This document shows positions 47,733-54,800 of a stretch of 64,000 bases of DNA, piece after piece. This DNA is from Rhodobiaceae bacterium UBA7804 (GTDB taxonomy: Bacteria; Pseudomonadota; Alphaproteobacteria; Parvibaculales; Parvibaculaceae), in assembly GCA_002480495.1 (NCBI GenBank), contig DLCG01000020.1, positions 91,484-155,483 on the forward strand, given 5' to 3'. Below the pieces are notes generated by a model that ran no database searches, was not told where the DNA came from, and saw only the letters and a list, made by a program, of their open reading frames with translations. The position numbers were made by a program, and so were the translations under genes. Numbering within the stretch: the stretch's first letter is position 1; each line of letters starts with the position of its first letter.

Positions 47733-48958
47733 AGAACCTCCGCGATGCGCGCAAGCGCTTCTTCGGTTTCGGCCTGCCCGTCCACAAGCGCAACCCGGAT
47801 ATAGGCCTTGCCGGGATTGCCGCCCGGACCGTAAGGCGAATCTTCGCGCGAGAGATAGGCGCCCGGCAACACTTTCACGCCGCCCTTCGCCCACAGATCG
47901 CGCGCTGCCCGTTCGCCATCGCCCACATCGAGCCAGAGAAAGAAGCCGCCGGGAGGCCGGTAGAAGCCGAAGCGGTTGCCGAGAACGCGCTCGGCGGCGT
48001 CGATTTTCGCGCGGTAGAGATCCCGGTTCGCGGCCGCGTGTGCGTCATCGTTCCAGCAGGCGGCCGAGGCGGCCATGAGCGGCAGCGGCACCTGCGGAGA
48101 GGCGATATTGCGGAAGTTCCGGAAGCGCTGCATCAGCCGGGCCTCGCCCGCACAGAAGCCGGAGCGCAGTCCCGGCAGGCTCGAACGCTTGGACAGCGAA
48201 TGGAAGACGATGATGTTCGCGAAGGGGTCGCCCTCCCCGGCCTCCATCGCGAGTGCTGCTTCAAGCGCGCCTGCGGGCGGTTCGCGGTCATAGATGTCGG
48301 CATAGCATTCGTCGATCGCGAGCGTGATGGAGTGGCGCCGGGCGAGCGCGATCAGGCGCTTCAGATAGTCGAGGCTCGCGACCGCCCCTTGCGGGTTTGC
48401 CGGGCTGCAGAAATAGATCATGGCCGTGCGTGCGAGCAGTTCTTCCGGCAGGGCCTCGAAATCGGGCATGAAGCCGGTTTCGCGGGTTGCCGCGATGTAG
48501 ACGGGTTCCGCCCCCGCCGCCAGCGCCGCCGCCGCGTAGCATTGGTAGAAGGGGTTCGGCATGAGGATCGCCGGGCGCCTCCCGGCCTTTTCCGGCGGCG
48601 TCGCGACCTGGGCAATGTTGAAAAGCGCCTCGCGTGTGCCGTTCACCGGCAGGATCTGTGTTTCCGGGTCGAGAGCACGGCCCGTGCCAATGGCGTCGGC
48701 AATGCCGAAACGCCGGCCAAGCCAGCTTGCCGCGGCATTCCGAAAGTCGGGCGTGCCAATGATCGGTGGATATTTGCCGAAAAGCGCGGCATTCCGGGAA
48801 ATTTCTTCCATAACGAAGCCCGGAAATGGGTGTTGCGGCTCGCCCAGCGACATGATGAGCGGCGGCTTGCCCGGCTCGATGCCCTCGATCAGCGCATTGA
48901 GACGCGGAAAGGGACTGTCCGGCAGGCTGTCGAAGCGGGAGGAGGGGCTCGCCGTCAT
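47729..48958 (-). CDS. Class-I/II PLP aminotransferase, DapC-like
   Basis: 409 residues. LIMSLGEPQHPFPGFV, PVNGTREALFNIAQV and the PLP-Lys region FHSLSKRSSLPGLRSGF fit the aminotransferase subgroup that includes succinyldiaminopimelate aminotransferase (DapC), supplying meso-diaminopimelate for lysine and peptidoglycan. That identity is inferred from the subgroup. It overlaps the ftsK start by four bases. A CtrA box and a consensus DnaA box lie upstream. Confidence 0.8.
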   Translation of the reverse strand: MTASPSSRFDSLPDSPFPRLNALIEGIEPGKPPLIMSLGEPQHPFPGFVMEEISRNAALFGKYPPIIGTPDFRNAAASWLGRRFGIADAIGTGRALDPETQILPVNGTREALFNIAQVATPPEKAGRRPAILMPNPFYQCYAAAALAAGAEPVYIAATRETGFMPDFEALPEELLARTAMIYFCSPANPQGAVASLDYLKRLIALARRHSITLAIDECYADIYDREPPAGALEAALAMEAGEGDPFANIIVFHSLSKRSSLPGLRSGFCAGEARLMQRFRNFRNIASPQVPLPLMAASAACWNDDAHAAANRDLYRAKIDAAERVLGNRFGFYRPPGGFFLWLDVGDGERAARDLWAKGGVKVLPGAYLSREDSPYGPGGNPGKAYIRVALVDGQAETEEALARIAEVL

Positions 48959-49114
48959 GGGATTCGCGCAAGGTCCTGTGGCGCACCGGAACCGCCAAAC
49001 AAGATATGCGGGACCGGGATAAGCGGAACGGCGCGATCTTAGCTTCCGGGGACGGACCGGTCCAGTCACGTTAACCGATCCGTCCGGTGGAAAAAGCTGT
49101 GGAATTCCCGCGCC

Positions 49115-49123
49115 TTATCCACA
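49115..49123 (+). promoter_or_regulatory. Perfect DnaA box TTATCCACA
   Basis: An exact consensus site upstream of the aminotransferase-ftsK operon; another TGTGGAA core lies 12 bases to the left. It is a better match than any box in the predicted oriC. Confidence 0.6.
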
Positions 49124-49140
49124 GAATCGCAAGCAGCCAT

Positions 49141-49155
49141 TTAACGAAACCTTAA
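49141..49155. promoter_or_regulatory. CtrA box TTAA-N7-TTAA
   Basis: TTAACGAAACCTTAA is an exact match to the CtrA consensus, 183-197 bases upstream of the aminotransferase ATG and beyond the DnaA box. It points to cell-cycle control of the aminotransferase-ftsK operon. The same site lies 42 bases beyond the amt-1 stop codon. Confidence 0.6.
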
Positions 49156-49196
49156 AAGTGGCCGGACGGGCGGCCCCTCTTTCGGTTCGAAGCGCC

Positions 49197-50453
49197 TCAG
49201 CGCGGCGGAATATCGGCTTCCGGATTGGCCCCGATCCTGTGAATCGAAAGGTCGGCGCCCCGATGCTCTTCCTCCTGGCCGAGCCGGAGGCCGACCGAGA
49301 CCTTCAGGAGCCCGTAAACGGCAAAGCCGGCAAAGCCAGCGTAGAGGGCGCCGGCCAGCGAGCCGATGAGCTGGCTCATGAACGAAACGCCGCCGAGGCC
49401 GCCGAGTTCGGCAAGGCCGAAAATACCCGCGGCAATGCCGCCCCACAGCCCGCAAAGGCCGTGGAGCGGCCAGACGCCCAATACGTCATCGATCTTGAAG
49501 CGGCGCTGAGAGGCCTCGAACATCACGACGAAGAGAACGCCCGCGACGGCGCCAACGACGAAGGAACCGGCGGGATGCATGACGTTCGAGCCCGCACAGA
49601 CGGCAACGAGACCGGCGAGGGCACCGTTATGGATGAAGCCCGGATCGTTCCGTCCGGCCACAAGCGAGGCGAGAATCCCGCCCACCATGGCAAGAAGCGA
49701 ATTGATGGCGACAAGACCGGACACGCCTTCGAGCGACTGGGCGGACATGACGTTGAAGCCGAACCAGCCGACGCAAAGGAGCCAGGAACCGAGTGCCAGC
49801 CAGGGGATCGACGAGGGCGGGAAGCCGACGAGCTTTCCTTCCTTCGTGTAGCGGCCGTTGCGGCGTCCGAGCAGGATCACCGCGCCGAAGGCGAGCCAGC
49901 CGCCGACTGCGTGGACGACGATCGAGCCCGCGAAATCGTTGAAGGGCGCGCCGAAGCTTTCTTCAAGCCAGGCCTGAAAGCCGAAGTTCCCGTTCCATAC
50001 CAGGCCTTCGAAGAAAGGATAGACGAGGCCGACGATGATCGCCGTCGCCATGGCCTGCGGCCAGAAACGGGCGCGTTCGGCGATGCCGCCCGAGATGATG
50101 GCGGGGATCGCGGCTGCGAAGGTGAGCAGGAAGAAGAATTTCACGAGCGTGAGGCCCTGTGGGGCGAAATCCGCTCCTTCCATCGCTTCCGCGCCGCTCA
50201 GTACGGCGGCGTTGACGAAGAAGTTCACGCCATAGGCGACCATGTAGCCGACGAGAAAATAGGCGACGGTCGATACGGCGAAATCGGCCAGGATCTTGAC
50301 CAGCGCATTGACCTGGTTCTTGTGACGCACCGTGCCGACCTCGAGAAAGGCGAAGCCGGAGTGCATTGCGAAGACGAGAATCGCGCCCATCAGGATGAAA
50401 AACACGTCGGCGCCCGCGCCTGACGAGGCGCTGGCGGTTTCAATCGCGTCCAT
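49197..50453 (-). CDS. amt: Ammonium transporter, Amt family (copy 1)
   Basis: 418 residues, about eleven membrane helices, no cleaved signal peptide. The conduction twin-histidines lie in AGSIVVHAVGGWLAF and VWPLHGLCGLWGG. It differs from canonical AmtB in the second motif (LHGLCGLWG for VHAVGGIVG), as does copy 2. It passively conducts ammonium/ammonia and may be regulated by PII. It is separated from copy 2 by a terminator, so it has its own promoter region. Confidence 0.9.
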   Translation of the reverse strand: MDAIETASASSGAGADVFFILMGAILVFAMHSGFAFLEVGTVRHKNQVNALVKILADFAVSTVAYFLVGYMVAYGVNFFVNAAVLSGAEAMEGADFAPQGLTLVKFFFLLTFAAAIPAIISGGIAERARFWPQAMATAIIVGLVYPFFEGLVWNGNFGFQAWLEESFGAPFNDFAGSIVVHAVGGWLAFGAVILLGRRNGRYTKEGKLVGFPPSSIPWLALGSWLLCVGWFGFNVMSAQSLEGVSGLVAINSLLAMVGGILASLVAGRNDPGFIHNGALAGLVAVCAGSNVMHPAGSFVVGAVAGVLFVVMFEASQRRFKIDDVLGVWPLHGLCGLWGGIAAGIFGLAELGGLGGVSFMSQLIGSLAGALYAGFAGFAVYGLLKVSVGLRLGQEEEHRGADLSIHRIGANPEADIPPR

Positions 50454-50903
50454 GAAGAGGTCTCCCTTTCCTTGCCACCACGCATCCGGCGGCTGCTTCG
50501 CCTTTTCCGGATGCTTCCCCCGCTTTGCCTATTCGGACATGCGGCCTGATTATTCAGCGGTCTGCACAATCAATATGCATGCCAGCATGGAGCCATTCGA
50601 GCGGTGACGGCGGATCAAGGACTTAGCGGCGCGCGATACGTGCAATGGCGACGAAGGTTCATCCTTCTGCCTATCAATTGGTCCCTGTTTTGAGGCAACA
50701 GGTCTAATTGTTGTGCAGAATTGTCTTTGTCAGCCATGCGCCATTTCATCGGGCGAGGCAAAAGCCGGAGGAATAAAAAAGAGCCCGCAGAGGGGATCTG
50801 CGGGCTCCAGTGACGCCGTGAACACCTGGAAGTGGTGGCAATGGGTTCACGGCCGTGGGAGAGAAGCGGGGCCCGAGGGAGGCCCCGCTCCGAGAGATGC
50901 TTG
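50454..50903 (-). promoter_or_regulatory. Intergenic region upstream of amt copy 1 with NtrC-like site at 50563-50579
   Basis: No gene is seen. TGCACAATCAATATGCA (50563-50579) matches the TGCAC-N7-GTGCA NtrC palindrome at 9 of 10 bases. No clear sigma-54 -24/-12 element was found between it and the amt-1 ATG. The far end holds the amt-2 terminator. Confidence 0.35.
50775..50807 (-). terminator. Rho-independent terminator of amt copy 2
   Basis: On the minus strand GAGCCCGCAGA and TCTGCGGGCTC form an 11-bp stem with a 5-base loop followed by six T (50780-50775). Confidence 0.9.
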
Positions 50904-52235
50904 TCAGCTCGCGGTGAACTCCGGATAGGCTTCGACGCCGATCTCGGCCTTGTCGAGACCCATCATCTCTTCCTCTTCCGAGCAGCGGATGCCGATCGTG
51001 AAGCGGAGCGCCAGCCAGAGCACGAGGCTCGTCACGGCGACGAAGATGCCGATGGAGATCACGCCCGTCGCCTGGACGGCGAAGGAGGTGTCGCCATTGG
51101 TCAGCGGAACCGCCATGGTGCCCCAGATGCCGCAGAAGAGATGGACCGGGATCGCACCGACGACGTCGTCGATGTGGAGCTTGTCGAGAAGCGGAACCGT
51201 GAGGACCACGATCACGCCGCCGATGGCGCCGATGCCGAGTGCCCAGCCAAGCGTCGGCGCGAGCGGTTCGGCAGTGATGGAGACGAGACCCGCCAGAGCG
51301 CCATTTAGCGCCATGGTGATGTCGACCTTCTTGTAGAGAAGCTGCGTGAGAAGCATCGCCGCAACCACGCCGCCTGCGGCAGCCATGTTGGTGTTGATGA
51401 AGATCGTCGAGACGGCATTCGCATCCGCAACCGTGCCCAAAGCGAGCTGGGAAGCGCCGTTGAAGCCGAACCAGCCGAGCCAGAGGATGAAGGTGCCGAG
51501 CGTAGCGAGCGGCATGGAAGAGCCCGGCAAAGCGTTGACGCCGCCGCCCTTCACGTACTTGCCGATGCGCGGTCCGAGGATGAGTGCGCCCATCAGCGCG
51601 GCCCAGCCACCCGTCGAATGCACGATTGTCGAACCGGCGAAGTCGGAAAAGCCCATTTCGCTGAGCCAGCCGCCGCCCCACTGCCAGGCGCCCTGGATCG
51701 GGTAGATGATGCCGGTCAGAACGACAGTGAAGAGGAGGAACGGCCAGAGCTTGATGCGCTCGGCGAGCGTGCCCGACACGATCGATGCGGCGGTGGCCAC
51801 GAAGACGACCTGGAAGAACCAGTCCGACGCGGAGGCATAGCCCGTGCCGTCGGCTGCGGCGCCGGCGGAATCGTCCACGCCCCAGAGCGAGATCGAGCCG
51901 AAATAGCCGCCGTCCACGCCCGAATACATCAGGTTGTAGCCGACGAGGTAGTACATGATGGTCGCGATCGCGAAGAGCGAGATGTTCTTCGTGCACTGCA
52001 TCGCGACGTTCTTGGAGCGGACGAGGCCCGCTTCAAGCATGGCGAAGCCGGCTGCCATCCACATGACGAGGAACCCGCCAATCAGGAAGAGCAGCGTATT
52101 GAAAATATAGGCCGTTTCCGGCGCAGTCAGCGTGAACGCTTCTTCGGCTTCCTGCGCGAAAGCAGGCGCCGACATGGCCAGCACGGCGAGCCCCGCCATC
52201 CCCGCCAAGCGTGTATATCGTCCAGTCTTGGTCAT
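50904..52235 (-). CDS. amt: Ammonium transporter, Amt family (copy 2)
   Basis: 443 residues with a signal peptide (cleavage predicted after AFA, residue 27) and about eleven helices. Twin histidines are in AGSTIVHSTGGWAAL and AIPVHLFCGIWG. It begins 63 bases after the glnK stop and is the classical glnK-amtB partner by position. A strong terminator follows. Confidence 0.92.
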   Translation of the reverse strand: MTKTGRYTRLAGMAGLAVLAMSAPAFAQEAEEAFTLTAPETAYIFNTLLFLIGGFLVMWMAAGFAMLEAGLVRSKNVAMQCTKNISLFAIATIMYYLVGYNLMYSGVDGGYFGSISLWGVDDSAGAAADGTGYASASDWFFQVVFVATAASIVSGTLAERIKLWPFLLFTVVLTGIIYPIQGAWQWGGGWLSEMGFSDFAGSTIVHSTGGWAALMGALILGPRIGKYVKGGGVNALPGSSMPLATLGTFILWLGWFGFNGASQLALGTVADANAVSTIFINTNMAAAGGVVAAMLLTQLLYKKVDITMALNGALAGLVSITAEPLAPTLGWALGIGAIGGVIVVLTVPLLDKLHIDDVVGAIPVHLFCGIWGTMAVPLTNGDTSFAVQATGVISIGIFVAVTSLVLWLALRFTIGIRCSEEEEMMGLDKAEIGVEAYPEFTAS

Positions 52236-52298
52236 CGTTCCTCTCTCGTTAGAGGGTTGCCTTCCCCAGTCAACGAAAGCCTTTAGTCCGTACAGGGA

Positions 52299-52637
52299 CT
52301 AAAGTGCTTCCGCATCCGTTTCGCCGGTGCGGATGCGCAGCACCTGCTCGACGGAAATCACGAAAATCTTGCCGTCGCCGATCTGGCCGGTCTTGGCGGC
52401 ACCGCTGATAGCGGAGACGACGCTGTCGGCCTGATCGGTCGAAACGACCACTTCAATCTTGAGCTTGGGCAGGAAGTTCACCGCGTACTCCGCGCCGCGA
52501 TAGATTTCGGTCTGACCCTTCTGACGGCCGTAGCCTTTCACTTCTGTCACGGTCAGGCCCTGGACGCCGATCGCCGTAAGAGCTTCTCGGACTTCGTCCA
52601 GCTTGAATGGCTTTATGATCGCCATAACGAGCTTCAT
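52299..52637 (-). CDS. glnK: PII nitrogen-regulatory protein GlnK
   Basis: 112 residues, canonical PII length. MKLVMAIIKPFKLDEVREAL, the T-loop GYGRQKGQTEIYRGAEY with the uridylylation site Tyr51, and GKIFVISVEQVLRIRTGE are diagnostic. It reads 2-oxoglutarate, ATP and ADP and blocks Amt channels when nitrogen is plentiful. GAGGAAA precedes the ATG at 52637. A sigma-54-like element and an NtrC palindrome lie upstream. Confidence 0.95.
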   Translation of the reverse strand: MKLVMAIIKPFKLDEVREALTAIGVQGLTVTEVKGYGRQKGQTEIYRGAEYAVNFLPKLKIEVVVSTDQADSVVSAISGAAKTGQIGDGKIFVISVEQVLRIRTGETDAEAL

Positions 52638-52755
52638 TTGAGTTTCCTCTTTTTCTGCCGTCGGAATGGCCTCTTGCCGCCGACGTTCTGTCCGCCCGGT
52701 CCCAGCGCCGCCTCGAGGCGTGAAGCGGGCGTCCGGGCTCAAGCGCTCTCCTACA

Positions 52756-52771
52756 ATCAAGAACCGTGCCG
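52756..52771 (-). promoter_or_regulatory. Sigma-54-type promoter candidate of glnK
   Basis: Minus-strand CGGCACGGTTCTTGAT fits the -24 GGCACG and -12 TTG of sigma-54 promoters, with A where C is usual after TTG. The same deviation occurs upstream of amt copy 3. It lies about 119 bases before the glnK ATG. Confidence 0.5.
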
Positions 52772-52886
52772 CGACCGCGAAGCGGAGAAATGTCCGGGAA
52801 TCGCTGCGAAACGGGCGGTCCTGCGGCAGATGTTGTGGCGCCGCGTCATGCTCCGCGGAGCATCTGCACAGATGACTGCACCTCGA

Positions 52887-52903
52887 TGCACAAAATCTGT
52901 GCA
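52887..52903. promoter_or_regulatory. NtrC-binding site candidate upstream of glnK
   Basis: TGCACAAAATCTGTGCA is a perfect TGCAC-N7-GTGCA palindrome, centred about 130 bases upstream of the sigma-54-like element. The rest of the 412-base gap 52638-53049 holds no gene except the amt-3 terminator. Confidence 0.65.
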
Positions 52904-53003
52904 ACCGCTTTCTGAACAGTCAGCCCACGGATGTATGTGCGGCAGAGAAGATGTTTCGCGAATCGCCCGTCCGCCGAGCGGATAGCGGTTGACGGAAGAC
53001 AAT

Positions 53004-53031
53004 AAAAAAGGGCGCCCGCAGGCGCCCTTTT
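53004..53031 (-). terminator. Rho-independent terminator of amt copy 3
   Basis: AAAAGGGCGCC and GGCGCCCTTTT form an 11-bp stem with a 4-base loop; six T follow on the minus strand and four T are within the stem on the plus strand. Confidence 0.9.
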
Positions 53032-53049
53032 CGTGAGTGTGTAACTCGC

Positions 53050-54384
53050 TCAGTGGATCACTTCACCATGCTGGCTGATGTCGAGACCTTCGACTTCTTC
53101 CTGCGGCGTGACACGCAAGCCAAGGAAGATCTTCGTCACCATGAGCAGGACGAAAGTGGCGATGCCGCTATAGATGATGGTAGCGACAATGCCCTTGATC
53201 TGCACGCCGACCTGACCCCAGTTTCCGTCGATCGCACCGAGAGGTGCATCGGCGCCCGTAATAGCGGCTGTCGCAAAGACGCCGGTGAGCACAGCGCCGA
53301 CAATGCCGCCAACCGCATGAACACCGAAGACGTCGAGTGCATCGTCATAGCCGAGCGCCCGCTTGAGGCTCGTGGAGGCGAAGTAGCAGATCACGCCCGA
53401 TCCGAGGCCGATCCACAGGGCGCCCATCGGATCGACGAAGCCCGCGGCCGGCGTGATCGCAACGAGGCCGGCGACGGCGCCGGTCGCAAGGCCGAGCAGC
53501 GTCGGCTTGCGGTGCATGATCCATTCCACGGCCATCCAGGAAACCGCGGCGACCGCAGCGGCGATCTGGGTGACGGCCATTGCCATGCCCGCGCGCCCGT
53601 CGGCCGCAAGCTGCGATCCTGCGTTGAAGCCGAACCAGCCGACCCAGAGGAAGGCGGCGCCGATCATGGTCAGGACGACATTGTGCGGCGCCAGGTTCTC
53701 CGTGCCAAAGCCCTTGCGGGGGCCGAGCACGAGACAGGCGATCAGACCGGCGATACCCGCATTGATGTGCACCACCGTGCCGCCCGCGAAGTCGAGAACG
53801 CCGTCCTGTCCGAGGAAACCGCCGCCCCAAACCCAGTGACAGACCGGTGCGTAGACGAAGATCGACCACAGGACCATGAAGAAGATCATGCTGGAGAACT
53901 TCATGCGATCCGCATAGGCGCCGGTGATGAGCGCCGGTGTGATGATTGCGAAGGTCATCTGGAACATCATGAAGACGCTTTCCGGAATGGTGCCGGAAAC
54001 GGCGTCGACGCCAAGGCCAGAGAGGAAGAGATTGTCGAGGCCGCCGATATAGGCGTTCATCGCGCCGCCATCACCGAAGGCGAGCGAGTAGCCGATCACC
54101 ATCCAGACGACCGTCATGATCGCTGCGAGGGCGAAATTCTGCGCCGTCATTGCGACCACGTTCTTCTTCCGGACCATGCCGCCGTAGAAGAGCGCGAGGC
54201 CGGGGATCGTCATCAAGAGAACGAGCGCCGTCGAGGTGAGCATCCAGGCGGTATCGCCGCTGCTGATCGCGGGCGCTTCTTCCTGTGCGAAGGCGGTTCC
54301 CGCCGTCGCCAGAAGGCCGAGGGAAGCCGCCGCCATGCCGAGCGCACCGCTCCGGGCGAACCCCCATGCTTTATTGCTGGTCAT
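53050..54384 (-). CDS. amtB: Ammonium transporter AmtB (copy 3, canonical)
   Basis: 444 residues with a signal peptide ending AFA at residue 33. It is closest of the three to classical AmtB: AGGTVVHINAGIAGL and VFGVHAVGGIVG carry the twin histidines, FYGGMVRKKN is an AmtB loop, and the C-terminal tail GLRVTPQEEVEGLDISQHGE is the GlnK-contact region. GGAGAG lies five bases before the ATG at 54384. It has its own NtrC/sigma-54-type upstream region and terminator. Confidence 0.94.
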   Translation of the reverse strand: MTSNKAWGFARSGALGMAAASLGLLATAGTAFAQEEAPAISSGDTAWMLTSTALVLLMTIPGLALFYGGMVRKKNVVAMTAQNFALAAIMTVVWMVIGYSLAFGDGGAMNAYIGGLDNLFLSGLGVDAVSGTIPESVFMMFQMTFAIITPALITGAYADRMKFSSMIFFMVLWSIFVYAPVCHWVWGGGFLGQDGVLDFAGGTVVHINAGIAGLIACLVLGPRKGFGTENLAPHNVVLTMIGAAFLWVGWFGFNAGSQLAADGRAGMAMAVTQIAAAVAAVSWMAVEWIMHRKPTLLGLATGAVAGLVAITPAAGFVDPMGALWIGLGSGVICYFASTSLKRALGYDDALDVFGVHAVGGIVGAVLTGVFATAAITGADAPLGAIDGNWGQVGVQIKGIVATIIYSGIATFVLLMVTKIFLGLRVTPQEEVEGLDISQHGEVIH

Positions 54385-54484
54385 AGGTCTCTCCAAATTA
54401 TGCGCCGGGATCGAGCTTCCGGCTTTTTCCGCGCGGCCTGTCCGTCTCCCGGCGGACATGGGGTCCTGCGCTTGGTAAATGCTT

Positions 54485-54500
54485 CTCAAGAAGCGTGCCG
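54485..54500 (-). promoter_or_regulatory. Sigma-54-type promoter candidate of amt copy 3
   Basis: Minus-strand CGGCACGCTTCTTGAG differs from the glnK element at two positions only (a C for G and the final base). It lies about 101 bases before the amt-3 ATG. Confidence 0.5.
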
Positions 54501-54586
54501 GAGCTGGCGATTTTCGCTATCCCCATGAAATATCGATGAATTTCTGCTCTCAATCTGCCGCCCACGGCGGCATTGGCAATAATAAG

Positions 54587-54603
54587 CGCACAAATTATGT
54601 GCA
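54587..54603. promoter_or_regulatory. NtrC-binding site candidate upstream of amt copy 3
   Basis: CGCACAAATTATGTGCA matches TGCAC-N7-GTGCA except for its first base and is centred about 100 bases upstream of the sigma-54-like element. The rest of the 416-base gap to the divergent dehydrogenase gene shows no gene. Confidence 0.6.
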
Positions 54604-54800
54604 AGAAATAATATTTGACCAATTTTTATGCGATCTGCTTTCGCAGAGTCAGCCATGTTGGGCAGGAAGATCGAAAACAGGGCAGTATCGTTCGGGTTTC
54701 CCGCCCGCAGCGCTTCGGATAGTCTTGACGGTAAAAAGGCGGAGCAGCGCTCCGCAAAATGACGGCGCGTTGTGCGCACTTCAGAGGGACGGGGAGGTCC

